64,000 nucleotides of DNA. Origin: Pirellulaceae bacterium. Its GTDB lineage: Bacteria > Planctomycetota > Planctomycetia > Pirellulales > Pirellulaceae. This document shows positions 41,721-52,326 of this stretch, one piece after another. Numbering within the stretch: the first letter of the stretch is position 1; the number at the start of each line of letters is the position of its first letter. A program made the translations under genes and the position numbers. Location of the stretch: assembly GCA_023382975.1 (NCBI GenBank), contig JAHDXO010000009.1, forward strand, positions 62,001 to 126,000. The letters run 5' to 3'. A model generated the notes under the pieces. That model searched no databases and was not told the DNA's origin. It was given only the letters and a program-made list of their open reading frames with translations.

Positions 41721-42845
41721 TCAAGGCCGGGGTTTGCAGTACGCGAGAGTCAGCAGAGCATAGCCAGTGACCAAGTTCGGGTCGCCTTCCAGCCAGCGCT
41801 CGTTGGCGTTGATCCACGACCCGTCGGGCTGCTGCCGCCGGGCCAATTCGGCCCGGAGTTCCGCCCGCCAGTCGTGGCGATTGCCCGCCTGGTCGACGAA
41901 TTCGTCGTAGCCCATCGCGTCCAACGCCTTGGCAAAGGTGTGGTAGTAGTAGTACAAACCGGCGTCGCCCATGCCGGGATTCGAAGCCAGGTCGTAGTTC
42001 ATGCCGATCCATTTGATGGCGGCTTTCACCCGGGGATCTTCGGGGCCGACGCCAGCAAAGATCATGCTCTTCAGGCCCGCGTAGGTCATCGATCCGTAGC
42101 TGCGCAAACCGCCGCCGGGCGTCTCCCCGGCCTGGCTGCTGCCGCCCGCGGCGGGCGTGTAGTAAAATCCGCCGTCCGGATTCTTCGCGGCAAACGGCGT
42201 CGTGTGGTGTTCGGTCTCCAAGTTCTGGCATCGCGATACAAACAACAAGGCGCGCTGAATCGCTTCGCTGTTCTCGTCATTGCCGACCGCTTTTAGCGCA
42301 TCGATCAGGAACGACGTGTTGGACAGATCGGGCCGCTTGTGGTTGCCGTACCCCGCTCCGCCGTACGCGAAGTCCGAGGAGTCCTTGCCCTCTTGTTCAT
42401 CCCACTGCAAACCTTTGACGAATGCATCGGCCTTCTTCAGCAGGTCATCATAGCGCCCGTCCCGATTCGCTTCGACGTAGCACAGCATGGCCAAGCATGT
42501 TTCGTAGTTGCGGTAGAGCGTGGACTCTCGATAGATCCCCCCGTCCGGCTGAACGAAATTCTTCAAGTAGGCCAGACTGCGAGCGACCACAGGATCGTCG
42601 GGCGTTCGGCCGTGTCGCAGAATGGCCGTCGTCACCAGCGACGTCACACCGGGACCGGCAAAGTCGCTGAAGGAACCGTCGGCCGCCTGGCCCCGAGTGG
42701 ACAAGTACCCAATCGCCCGCGAGACCGTCTGTTCGTAGGTCGGCAGATTCGTCGTTTCGTCGACGCTGCTCTCGGCAGCCCAGACGCTGGCGCAAGCTAC
42801 CGTCAAGACCAGCCCCACACTCACCGTTCGTCCCCATCGTGCCAT
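41721..42845 (-). CDS. Exported prenyltransferase/squalene-cyclase-repeat protein
   Basis: A 374-residue exported protein (signal RTVSVGLVLTVACASVWA, ~4-22) built from (alpha/alpha) toroid repeats. Repeats include ADGSFSDFAGPGVTSLVTTA, PDGGIYRESTLYRNYETCLA, AKNPDGGFYYTP, GGLRSYGSMTYAGLKSMIFA and DGSWINANERW. The QW-like DGSW/DGGFxY motifs are those of the prenyltransferase and squalene oxidase repeat. The DxDD motif needed for cyclisation is not present, so a structural or binding role is more likely than terpene cyclisation. ATG 42845 follows GAGGGA. It stands between groES and cmk in a cluster of otherwise basic cell-biology genes. Confidence 0.8.
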   Translation of the reverse strand: MARWGRTVSVGLVLTVACASVWAAESSVDETTNLPTYEQTVSRAIGYLSTRGQAADGSFSDFAGPGVTSLVTTAILRHGRTPDDPVVARSLAYLKNFVQPDGGIYRESTLYRNYETCLAMLCYVEANRDGRYDDLLKKADAFVKGLQWDEQEGKDSSDFAYGGAGYGNHKRPDLSNTSFLIDALKAVGNDENSEAIQRALLFVSRCQNLETEHHTTPFAAKNPDGGFYYTPAAGGSSQAGETPGGGLRSYGSMTYAGLKSMIFAGVGPEDPRVKAAIKWIGMNYDLASNPGMGDAGLYYYYHTFAKALDAMGYDEFVDQAGNRHDWRAELRAELARRQQPDGSWINANERWLEGDPNLVTGYALLTLAYCKPRP

Positions 42846-42885
42846 GATTCCCTCAACTTCTTCGAACAACTAAAAGGCGTTCCAA

Positions 42886-43173
42886 CTACTCCAAGACGGC
42901 CAAGACCTCTTCTTCTTTCATGATAAGCACTTCCTCCTGATCGACAATGATTTCGACGCCCGCCCAGGGAGAGAACAGAACTCGATCGCCCTCCTGCACC
43001 TGATGGCTTACGCGACTTCCGTCTTGCAGCAGTCGTCCGTCTCCGACCGACAGCACGCGCCCCTGCTGCGGCTTTTCCCGCGCCGAGTCGGGAAGAATGA
43101 TCCCGCCCGCGGTCGTCTCATCGGCTTCCAGTCGCTTCACGGCGACTTTGTCGCCCAGCGGAATAACCTTCAT
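42886..43173 (-). CDS. groES: Co-chaperonin GroES
   Basis: A 95-residue Hsp10 that caps GroEL. It has MKVIPLGDKVAVKRLEADET, the mobile loop TTAGGIILPDSAREKPQQGR, and GDRVLFSPWAGVEIIVDQEE leading to VLIMKEEEVLAVLE. ATG 43173 is supported by GAGGAG upstream. No groEL lies next to it and no CIRCE element is visible upstream, so this is an unlinked copy; planctomycetes often carry several groES/groEL sets. Confidence 0.94.
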   Translation of the reverse strand: MKVIPLGDKVAVKRLEADETTAGGIILPDSAREKPQQGRVLSVGDGRLLQDGSRVSHQVQEGDRVLFSPWAGVEIIVDQEEVLIMKEEEVLAVLE

Positions 43174-43512
43174 CTCGTCCACTCCTCGTAGGGATACGTC
43201 CGGCATTCGCCGCGAAAACCGCCCAGCAGCCCGAATGAGCAAGCCGAGGCAGTGACCAAGGCGCAGATTCTCGCACGACGCCGCGGGGCATTCAAGGGTA
43301 AGCCTTTGACACTCAAGTCGAACGTCCGATTGTTCCGATAACAAAAACTGGGGGATTTTTGTCGGTTGTGACGGCTAAGTGCCACTTGCGAGGCCCCATG
43401 CCGTTCCAGTTTGGCTCCGCGGGAGACATCCGATCCCCCTGAAGAATGAACTTAGGACTTGATTGTCCAAAATTTATTGATTGATTGTTGCGCAGTCAAA
43501 TCGAGCTCTCGA
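43174..43512. other. Intergenic stretch between divergent groES and coiled-coil genes
   Basis: A 339-bp gap. It contains an imperfect inverted repeat (CCGA, CAAAAA and TTTTTGTCGG, 43335-43365) and an unusually AT-rich tract at 43452-43490 that may hold the promoter of the coiled-coil gene. No CIRCE (TTAGCACTC-N9-GAGTGCTAA) is present. Confidence 0.45.
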
Positions 43513-44811
43513 ATGGAAAATTTCAGCACCGAGAAATCCGGATCGCCCGAATCTCGTCCGCTACCCAATCGAGCGCGAATGTTGAGGTTCGACGCTGCGC
43601 ATCGCTCGGGATCCGCAGCGAGGGCTTCCGGGGCGGAATTGACGCCGGCTCAGGACGCGATGCCGGGCGAGGATCTCGACACTCATCCCGAGACACCGCA
43701 AATCCAGGCTCACGCCGCGCAACTGCACGAGCAACTGAGCGACCGACTGAGGGAACTGGATCGGCGCGAAGCGCTGTTGAATACCCGTGCCGCCGAATCG
43801 GAAAACGAGGCCCGGCGAGCTCAGTTGGTCATCTCCGAGCGTGAGGCTGCCGTTCGGACGCTCGATAAGGCCATGCAAGCCCGCTGCGCGGAACTCGACG
43901 CCCGCGAAGCCCGGTTGACCGCGGACGAAGCGGCCTGCCGGGAAGCTCGGGAACAGTTCCAACTCAGTGCCAAACGTCAGCAGCATGACTTGGACGAGAT
44001 CCGCCGCGAATCGGAGCGACTGGACACGGAACGGCGCAGGATGCACGACGAGGCGGCAGCGGCCAGGGCGACGGTCGAAAAACAGCGAGATGAACTGCAG
44101 CAGCGCGAGAAAGTGTGCCAACAGCGCGAACGGCTCTTGGACGCCGCGGCCCTGATCGTGGAGCAGCAGTCGGCCGACGTTCGGCGCCAGATCGGGGAGA
44201 TCCACCAGCAGCGTCAGCAACTGGATGCCCTGGTTTCGCGGCAACAATTGGAATGGGACCGGCGTCAGCGCGAGTGGGAAGAGCGTCTGGATCAGCGGGA
44301 GCAGGAACTGGAGCTTCAAGCCCAATCGCTCCAGCAACGGGAAGCGGCGTTGGCAACACTCCAGCACGACGTCGGGCGACTGCACGGAGAATCGCTCGAG
44401 ATGCGTCTGGTGACGGAGCAAGTGCGGATTCATCTGCTGGATGAAGCGTCCGATGCGGAACTGGCACGGTCGGTCGGCCAGTTGCGAGCCCGGTTGGCTG
44501 AAGAGCAACGCCGGGCGGAGGCCAGACTGGACGCCAAGCGGGATGGCATCCAGCAAGCGGCTGCGCGACTGAAGAAATGCCGTCACGATCTGGAAACGCG
44601 GCGTGGTCAATTGCAGGACTGGTTCCAGCAACGGCAGGACGATCTCGAAGAGCAGACGCTCGCGCTGGCGGCTCGTGAAGAACAGCTTCAGCAGAAGCAC
44701 TGGGAGCTATGGCAACAGCGCGAGTCCTGGAACCAGCAACGCCACCGTCTGGAACAGCAGATCTGCGATTTGACCCTGCAACTGCAGCGATCAACCCGTC
44801 GCGCGGCGTGA
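43513..44811 (+). CDS. Long coiled-coil protein of unknown function
   Basis: A 432-residue protein. The first ~85 residues are disordered and polar; the rest is one nearly continuous helical coiled coil rich in Gln, Arg, Glu and Ala. Examples are QLHEQLSDRLRELDRREALL, REWEERLDQREQELELQAQS and ARLKKCRHDLETRRGQLQDW. REALL/REERL/REAAL-type repeats recur about every 25-30 residues. There is no signal peptide, membrane segment or enzymatic motif. It may be a cytoskeletal or scaffold protein, as often seen in planctomycetes. ATG 43513 was chosen; a TTG at 43459 would add 18 residues. The gene is convergent with asnS, whose stop is 10 bp away. Confidence 0.72.
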   Translation: MENFSTEKSGSPESRPLPNRARMLRFDAAHRSGSAARASGAELTPAQDAMPGEDLDTHPETPQIQAHAAQLHEQLSDRLRELDRREALLNTRAAESENEARRAQLVISEREAAVRTLDKAMQARCAELDAREARLTADEAACREAREQFQLSAKRQQHDLDEIRRESERLDTERRRMHDEAAAARATVEKQRDELQQREKVCQQRERLLDAAALIVEQQSADVRRQIGEIHQQRQQLDALVSRQQLEWDRRQREWEERLDQREQELELQAQSLQQREAALATLQHDVGRLHGESLEMRLVTEQVRIHLLDEASDAELARSVGQLRARLAEEQRRAEARLDAKRDGIQQAAARLKKCRHDLETRRGQLQDWFQQRQDDLEEQTLALAAREEQLQQKHWELWQQRESWNQQRHRLEQQICDLTLQLQRSTRRAA

Positions 44812-44821
44812 GTCGTCGCCT

Positions 44822-46213
<1,392 letters not shown>

Positions 46214-46303
46214 GTTGTTCCTATCCAATTTCTGAAGCGGTCCCTTGCATGAGGGAAAACAGCCCAAATCGCTCGGCATTGTAACCCGAAATAATCGCGG
46301 GCG

Positions 46304-49300
46304 TTAGCGGCCGAACGGATCCTGGCCGGGCGGGACCGGTACGGCCTGGGGCGCGGCAGGCCCGAACGGATCGGCCGGAACCGGTGGTGCTCGGAACGGG
46401 GCAACCGCCGGGGCCGGAGCGGGAACGGCCTGCATGGCGCCCGCCGCTGGCGGCGCTTCAGTCGTCTCGGCTGGCTTCTCGGTTTCGGCATCGTCCGCCG
46501 GCGGTTCCGTCTTCTCCGGCGCCGGCTTGTCCGTCAGTGTCATCGTGATGACTTTGGCGGGCAGTCCGATCGTCACCGTTTGTTTCAGCCGATCGGCCGT
46601 CACGTCGTAGGTGTAGGTCTGCGCTGGAATATCCCCCCGCTCCATGATCAACCGGCCATCGTTCCGGCCGATGGCCAGCGCCGCGGTGTGCTGCTGCTGG
46701 CCGGCCCGATCCGCCTGAGGTCGGTAGTGACGCAGGAACAGCAGCACGGGGCTCTCGCTGGGCTGGTCCGTCGGAAATCCGTAGCGATCCACCTCCGCGG
46801 GTTCCCGCCAGGCGCTCTGGCCGCTGCGACGGTCGAAGGCATAGACGCGACCGGTGACCAGCGGCGCGGCCGTGCCGCTGACGATCGAGCGGATGGTGGC
46901 GGCGGGCGTGTTCGGTTCGACCTTGGCCGCGCGGTTGGTCACCAGCAGGTACTGGTCCTGCGAACGGAGGACATACAGCGACAGCAGGCCTTCTTCGGCC
47001 TTGACCTGGTCCCAGACGGGGACGCCATCGTGCCTCAGCGACCGCACAAAAAAGCGGCCGTCGGATTGCAGCATCGCGACCTCGTCGTCCTCGATCAGCG
47101 TTGCCCGCGTGTCGGCCGGAACCTCCTCGCGCCAGATCTCTTCGCCGGTCCAAGCGTCGTACAGCCGAAGCGTCAACGGGTCGGTTGCGCTGGCCTGGGA
47201 CCAAGCCAGCACGTTGCGTCCCAGCGTGGCCCAGCGGTAGTCGAGTTCGTCGATTTCGCGCGTCCCCAGATCCTGGCCGTCGACGCTCCGAAAGACCTGC
47301 GCCTGACGCGAGGATGGGGGCACGACGAAGATCAATTCGTCGTCGCCGAACACGTCCGAGCCAACCGGCATGTTGGTGCGCGACCAGATCGTTTCGCCAC
47401 TCACCGGATCGGCGCAAATCAGCTCGCGCAGATTCATGTAGAAGAACCCGCGGTGCGTGATCGGGCCCGTCACCCCGACCAGATTCCGGTCCTTGTCCGC
47501 AAACACTCGTCGCGAATCGCCCCATGGGTGCTTCAACGCTTGCACGTTGATGTTTGTCTGATAGATCGTGGCTCCGGGAGCGGGACGCACCAACTCCTTT
47601 CGCCACCGCACCGGGGCCGATGGATTGCGCGCGGCCTGGATCAAATCGACCGCCAGCAGTTCCATCCCCATCGAGACCAGCATCAGGTGGCCGTGGAACC
47701 GGGCATGGGTCAGACTGAAATCGGCGGTGTTCAAACGACGCTGTCCCAGGTTGATCGTTTGGACGGTATTGCCGTACCCATCGCGGATGATCAGCGTGTT
47801 GGGGTGCTGGTCGTAGAAGGCTCGCATCCCGGGCGGAGCGGCGAACGAGCGCTGCTGGGTCAGGCAGCTATAGACGCGCCGGTAGCTGGGATAACGATTG
47901 ACCTGCTCCGCGGCCTCGCCCACTTCCACGTGTCCGCTTGGCCACGGCTCGGTGCGGGCGACCGCCTCCTTGAATTCGGCACGGCGCATCGCTTCCTCGA
48001 ACAGTTGCCGCCCCGTTTTGCCCTCGCGGCATTCCGCATCTCCCCAGCGATCCGCCAAGGCGCGGAATTGCGTCAACGCATCGTCGTACTGGCGTCCCTT
48101 CTCCAGCAGATGCGCCAACAACCCCGTCGCCTCGCGCCGCAGGCTCTCGTCCGTGCGTTGTTCGAGGCTCGACAGGAGCAGTTCGGCCTCGGTGAATTCG
48201 CCGGTCTCGACCAGCCGTTCGGCCAACCGCAGGCGAATGCCATCCGCGGAAGGATGGGCGTCGAAATAGCGCAGGAAGCGTCGCAGCGACGCGATATCCC
48301 CGGCGCCGAGCGCCGCCTCGCGCCATTGCCCGATCGTGCTTTCTATCGTCGCCCGTTGACTGGCATCGGCGGCGGTCAGCAACTCGCCGAAACGGGCCTG
48401 CAGCCACCGTTCGGTGCGGCAGTTCCAGTGACGCTCGATCTCTTCCACTTCCTGCTCGTAGACTTGCGGTTCAACTCGCGATTCGTCCTTCAGGCCGGCC
48501 AAGCCGAGATAGGCGTCAAACGCTTTTTGGAAGTCGCCCTGCGCTTGCCAGCCGCTGGCCAGCAACCGCAGCAGACGCACGTTTTGGCTGGGATGTTCGA
48601 CCAATCTCCGGATCTCGTCGACCGTGTCCAGCCGACCTGGGAAGTCGTCCTGCAACGCGGCCAACAGCGTATCGGCCAGCAGGCTGCGCGCCGTCTCGTT
48701 GTTGGGACTCTGGCGGCACACCGTGCGGAGCGTCTCGATCGCTTCGTCGCGTTTGCCCTGCGCCAGCAACAGTTCCCCGTAGCGCGCCAGGGCGTCGAGA
48801 TCGTCGGGACGCTGGGCCAACGTCGCCTCGACACGCTGCCGTAGCGGCTCGCTCTGATAGAAAGTCGACAGCCAGTCCGGACCGTGCGACAGGATCTCGT
48901 CGCGATAGCAGACCAGATTACCCAGCACGATCGAGGTCGTGGATCGCGTCGCGATCTGCCCCGAGTCCAGATCGATCTTCAGCAACTCCGCACCGGCCGT
49001 GGGCAGGTAGTAGTAGTGATCGCTGTAGAAGCCGCGTCCGCTGGGCGGGTCCGTCAGCGCCACGGGATTGGCCCAGGCCGGCTGGCCGTCCGACACTCGG
49101 ATCGCCGTCACCTGCTCGGGGCCGACACAGACGATCTTCCCCTGATGCACGCAGGCGACGTACAATCGCTCGCCGCGCGGCTGAGGTTCCCACACCGGTT
49201 TGCCCGTCAGCAAGTCCAGGCAGTGAAAGTCGTCCGTCTCGGCCGGGGTGATCAAGACGCGACTGTCGGCCACGGTCACGGTCGAATCGATCCACCGGGA

Positions 49301-51124
49301 ACCGAGAGGCTGCGGGTTGCGGCGGGCTACTTGGATGATGCCGAATCCTGCGTGCTGCGGCTGTTGCGGCATTTTCAGGTATTGGTAGCCCCACAGCAGC
49401 GTGCGGGCCGCCACGTCAACCGCCACCACGGCGCCGGCCGATGTGGGACAGATCAGCACCCCGCCCTCGTGCGAGGGCATCGCGCCGGCCAACCGGCGAG
49501 TGCCGTCGATCGCGATGTTCCGGGCATCGACATGCGCCAACTGCTGCTGCCAGATCAGGCGACCGTGTTTCGCGTCCAGGACCACCAACCGGATCTCGCC
49601 ATTGAATTCGGCCATCACGTACAGATTCCCGCGCAGCGGCAAGGGCGGACCGAGGAAGAAGGCACCGGCCAACTTCGGCTCGTCCTCGCCGCTGTCCCCG
49701 CCGACGATCCATTGCGCGGCGCCTTGGCGGGCAAGACTCAGCGACACCAACTGGTTCGTCGTCCGAGCCGCCCCCGGATAACGCATCGCGATGCCGCCTT
49801 GAACGACGATCATGCGGTTCGGGGCGTACATCCCGGCGGCGGCGAAACCCAAATCGTGAACCAGGAACGCCGACTGGCCATCGCTGCTGACCTGACCGTG
49901 CGCAGCGTCGTCCCAGATTCGCTGATGCACCTCCTGCTCGCGCTGGGCCGAGAGAACCTGTTCGCCCGTTCCGCCGGCCGACCACGGCTCGATGGCGTCG
50001 TTCTCCCACGGCGGCCACACCCAGACTCGCTTGCCGCTGGCGAAATCCACGCCCAGCAGCTTGTGCGGCGTCCTCATCAGAATCGTGTCGCCGACGGCCA
50101 ACGGCTGCAGGGCGGGAACCGCCGCGCGGCCTTCGTCGCGGTACTGCTTCCCGAGCTTCTCGACTAGTTTTTCGTCCGCCCGGTCGATGCACGTCGGAAC
50201 CCGCCAGCGATAGCTCAGCAGCGGGAGACTGCCCTGGGCGCGGCCGTTGCGCTGTGGATTGCCGCGGTGCAGCACCCATTGCGTCACCTCCGGCGATACC
50301 AGCGGCTGGCGCTCTCCGACCAATCCGTCGAACCAGGTCAGCGCTTCCGATTCATTCCGGAACAAGGCGACGGTCTTGTCACCCAACTGGATCGAATCGC
50401 CGCCCGCACGTCCTCGCATCGCGACCAACACTTGGCGAGCTTTCTCGGGCATTTCGGCATACAGCCAGCAGGTTGCCAGCAGGAAGGACAGTTCGGGCTC
50501 GAATCGGGCGGCTGCCGTAGGCGTGCCCGCCACGCGTCCGAAGTGCAATGCCGCTGCGGTCGGTCGCCCGCACGCCAGTTCGTAGCGGCCCGCCAAAATC
50601 GCCGCTTCGTAGCCTGCTTGCGTATGCATGAAACGGCGGATGACGTCGGCCAGCTTGTCCATGTTGCCCTCGGACAACGCTTCGGCCAGTTGCGCGCGGG
50701 CCTGCGCCCCGAACTGCAGCTCGTAAGCCTGGCGGCCCTCGGCGGGCAGTTCGGCCAGCATCTGCTGGATGCGGCCCTTCAGACTGAGTTGGCCCGGCGC
50801 TTGCTCCGAGTCCGCCTCGACCAGGAAATAGTCCTGCGATTCGGCGAGTTCGGCGTCTTCAATCATCAGCAAGCGGCCCAATTCGTAGGCCGCATCAGCA
50901 TAGCGTCGCTCGGTGGTCGCCCGTTCCGCCCGCATCAGCAGCTTGCGCACGTCGCTCGGCGCTGTCTGGAAGACGCTCGCCGTTTCGTTGCTGCTCTCCG
51001 AGACCACCTGGGCCACTGCCGAAGCCGCGGGCCACACGCCGCTGACAGCCATCAATATCGAGATCAAGCCAATTCCAGCACGCTGACCGTATACCCGATG
51101 CCGAAAAGTGCGCGTCAAATGCAT
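46304..51124 (-). CDS. Giant exported TPR and PQQ-type beta-propeller protein
   Basis: A 1606-residue protein with a signal peptide (~residues 16-39, GIGLISILMAVSGVWPAASA). The N-terminal ~40-290 is helical and TPR-like (ATTERRYADAAYELGRLLMI, YEAAILAGRYELACGRPTAA). A first PQQ-like propeller lies at ~330-770 (GKRVWVWPPWEN, DAKHGRLIWQQQ, LLTGKPVWEPQPRG). A TPR-rich middle occupies ~790-1090 (LDALARYGELLLAQGKRDEA). A second propeller covers ~1130-1520 (DPVSGETIWSRTNM, RSGQSAWREPAE). The tail is Pro/Ala/Glu-rich, with PADPFGPAAP and GQDPFGR at the end. PQQ binding is not shown; the repeats resemble outer-membrane assembly or quinoprotein blades. The ATG at 51124 follows GGAG. Confidence 0.8.
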   Translation of the reverse strand: MHLTRTFRHRVYGQRAGIGLISILMAVSGVWPAASAVAQVVSESSNETASVFQTAPSDVRKLLMRAERATTERRYADAAYELGRLLMIEDAELAESQDYFLVEADSEQAPGQLSLKGRIQQMLAELPAEGRQAYELQFGAQARAQLAEALSEGNMDKLADVIRRFMHTQAGYEAAILAGRYELACGRPTAAALHFGRVAGTPTAAARFEPELSFLLATCWLYAEMPEKARQVLVAMRGRAGGDSIQLGDKTVALFRNESEALTWFDGLVGERQPLVSPEVTQWVLHRGNPQRNGRAQGSLPLLSYRWRVPTCIDRADEKLVEKLGKQYRDEGRAAVPALQPLAVGDTILMRTPHKLLGVDFASGKRVWVWPPWENDAIEPWSAGGTGEQVLSAQREQEVHQRIWDDAAHGQVSSDGQSAFLVHDLGFAAAGMYAPNRMIVVQGGIAMRYPGAARTTNQLVSLSLARQGAAQWIVGGDSGEDEPKLAGAFFLGPPLPLRGNLYVMAEFNGEIRLVVLDAKHGRLIWQQQLAHVDARNIAIDGTRRLAGAMPSHEGGVLICPTSAGAVVAVDVAARTLLWGYQYLKMPQQPQHAGFGIIQVARRNPQPLGSRWIDSTVTVADSRVLITPAETDDFHCLDLLTGKPVWEPQPRGERLYVACVHQGKIVCVGPEQVTAIRVSDGQPAWANPVALTDPPSGRGFYSDHYYYLPTAGAELLKIDLDSGQIATRSTTSIVLGNLVCYRDEILSHGPDWLSTFYQSEPLRQRVEATLAQRPDDLDALARYGELLLAQGKRDEAIETLRTVCRQSPNNETARSLLADTLLAALQDDFPGRLDTVDEIRRLVEHPSQNVRLLRLLASGWQAQGDFQKAFDAYLGLAGLKDESRVEPQVYEQEVEEIERHWNCRTERWLQARFGELLTAADASQRATIESTIGQWREAALGAGDIASLRRFLRYFDAHPSADGIRLRLAERLVETGEFTEAELLLSSLEQRTDESLRREATGLLAHLLEKGRQYDDALTQFRALADRWGDAECREGKTGRQLFEEAMRRAEFKEAVARTEPWPSGHVEVGEAAEQVNRYPSYRRVYSCLTQQRSFAAPPGMRAFYDQHPNTLIIRDGYGNTVQTINLGQRRLNTADFSLTHARFHGHLMLVSMGMELLAVDLIQAARNPSAPVRWRKELVRPAPGATIYQTNINVQALKHPWGDSRRVFADKDRNLVGVTGPITHRGFFYMNLRELICADPVSGETIWSRTNMPVGSDVFGDDELIFVVPPSSRQAQVFRSVDGQDLGTREIDELDYRWATLGRNVLAWSQASATDPLTLRLYDAWTGEEIWREEVPADTRATLIEDDEVAMLQSDGRFFVRSLRHDGVPVWDQVKAEEGLLSLYVLRSQDQYLLVTNRAAKVEPNTPAATIRSIVSGTAAPLVTGRVYAFDRRSGQSAWREPAEVDRYGFPTDQPSESPVLLFLRHYRPQADRAGQQQHTAALAIGRNDGRLIMERGDIPAQTYTYDVTADRLKQTVTIGLPAKVITMTLTDKPAPEKTEPPADDAETEKPAETTEAPPAAGAMQAVPAPAPAVAPFRAPPVPADPFGPAAPQAVPVPPGQDPFGR

Positions 51125-51196
51125 CGTTCCACAGCTCCGAACCAAACGGAGAATAAGGTGTCCGCCCGCAAGGCGAACGTAAAGCGAATACTCCTT

Positions 51197-51225
51197 ATAG
51201 TATAGGGCCAAACCGGAAGTGGCAA
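51197..51225 (-). promoter_or_regulatory. Candidate sigma-70-type promoter of the giant propeller gene
   Basis: On the minus strand, TTGCCA (51225-51220) and TACTAT (51202-51197) are 17 bp apart. The -10 region overlaps a short palindrome, ATACT-N6-AGTAT (51188-51203). The start codon lies 73 bp downstream. Confidence 0.45.
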
Positions 51226-51462
51226 GCGAAGCCGGCTTGCACCGAATTCGGCTACTCCGGTCTCTTTCTCGGCAAAGGACCGACGCGCAGCTCCGCCCAA
51301 TTCGGTCGAGAAACTCTTACCAAACGCAAAACCCGGCGGTGCGCAATTACTGCACGCCCTACCTCGAAACACTGGAAGCCAACGAAGCGGATGCGGCTGA
51401 AGCCACGGGAGAAACGCGGTTTTTCGCCCGCAAGCAAGGTGTCCTTTGCCATTTTCGCCTTG

Positions 51463-51478
51463 CGGCACGTCACTTGCG
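51463..51478 (+). promoter_or_regulatory. Sigma-54-like promoter of the Gly-rich protein/two-component genes
   Basis: CGGCACGTCACTTGCG matches TGGCACG-N4-TTGCA except at the first and last bases. The invariant GG (51464-51465) and GC (51476-51477) have the required spacing. It lies 77 bp before the ATG at 51555. Because the response regulator two genes downstream is a sigma-54 activator, self-activation is a natural reading. A weak dyad GTGC-N9-GCAC at 51340-51356 could be an upstream activator site. Confidence 0.6.
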
Positions 51479-51554
51479 TTTCACGACTGGCGACGGAGAC
51501 CGGCCGAGTGGCCGGCGGACGCAGTCACTACGGAAACACGAGAGGAGTGCGATC

Positions 51555-52109
51555 ATGAGTGCGAAATGGACGATCGGTTTGACAGTGGTTCTTTTGGCAG
51601 TTGCTCCTGCCTTTGCGCAGAACCAACAGGGGCGGCCGCAGGGCCAACAGAATCGGCCTCAAGGCCAGCAGGTTCGACAGACGAACCGCAATCAGCCAGC
51701 GGTTGTGCAAGAGCCGGCAGCCGCCGTGCCGGCCTGCCCGTTTGGCGGACCGGGGCCCATGGGCGGGCAATTCGGACGCGGTGCCGGCGCGGGATGGGGA
51801 GCCGCTGCCGGATGCCCGTTCGCCCAAGCAGGTCTCGGCGGTCCCCAGGCTCGGCAAGGCCAAGGAGCCGGGCTTGGCGCCGGTGTCGGCGGGCCGGGCA
51901 TGGGCATGGGCATGGGGCGCGGGCCGCAGGCCGGTGTCGGGAATTGCCCCCTCGGACAGTGTCCCCTGCAAGCGGGCGCTGCATTTCAGCCCGGAATCGG
52001 CCGTGGCCCGGGAGCAGGAGCCGCGGGCGGCGGAGGCCGTGGACGAGGCCAAGGACGCGGGGCAGGATACGGAGCGGGAGGCGGCGCTGGCCGAGGTCCC
52101 GCCAGATAA
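51555..52109 (+). CDS. Exported Gly-rich protein with four Cys-Pro motifs
   Basis: A 184-residue protein with a clean Sec signal (MSAKWTIGLTVVLLAVAPAFA). The mature part begins with a Gln/Arg/Pro-rich stretch (~22-50), then is mostly Gly, Ala, Arg and Met. Its only four cysteines are each followed by proline: ACPFG (61), GCPFA (87), NCPLG (131) and QCPLQ (136). A GMGMGMGRG run lies between the second and third. It ends with GRGRGQGRGAG-type repeats. The Cys and Met content would fit soft-metal binding, but no known family is recognised. ATG 51555 has GAGGAG (51542-51547). It lies after a sigma-54-like promoter and 217 bp ahead of the sensor kinase, in the place ZraP holds relative to ZraSR; the similarity is one of arrangement only. 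Confidence 0.75.
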   Translation: MSAKWTIGLTVVLLAVAPAFAQNQQGRPQGQQNRPQGQQVRQTNRNQPAVVQEPAAAVPACPFGGPGPMGGQFGRGAGAGWGAAAGCPFAQAGLGGPQARQGQGAGLGAGVGGPGMGMGMGRGPQAGVGNCPLGQCPLQAGAAFQPGIGRGPGAGAAGGGGRGRGQGRGAGYGAGGGAGRGPAR

Positions 52110-52326
52110 GCAAGGTGTCACTGACCGCATTCGCGGCCGTGGGCCTTGGCCGTAATCGCGCAGCCGAATTTGCGGGAATCCGAACGACTCACAATGCCGT
52201 TCGGCGTCTTGCGACTTCGGCTGCGACGCCAGTGTGCGCTGCGAGTTGCTTGGCTTGCCGCTGCGGCTGTGTCACAATCAGGAAACGTTGCCCTTCGTCG
52301 ATTTCTTGGCGGTCTGGAACTTCCGC

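Noticed and set aside
42886..43344. 57-codon N-terminal extension of GroES
   Set aside because: The GroES fold begins at MKVIPLGDKV, which has its own ribosome binding site.
43174..43512. CIRCE element for groES
   Set aside because: Looked for TTAGCACTC-N9-GAGTGCTAA on both strands; not found.
46580..48844. 754-codon plus-strand frame
   Set aside because: Antisense to the giant propeller gene, with no domain or start signal.
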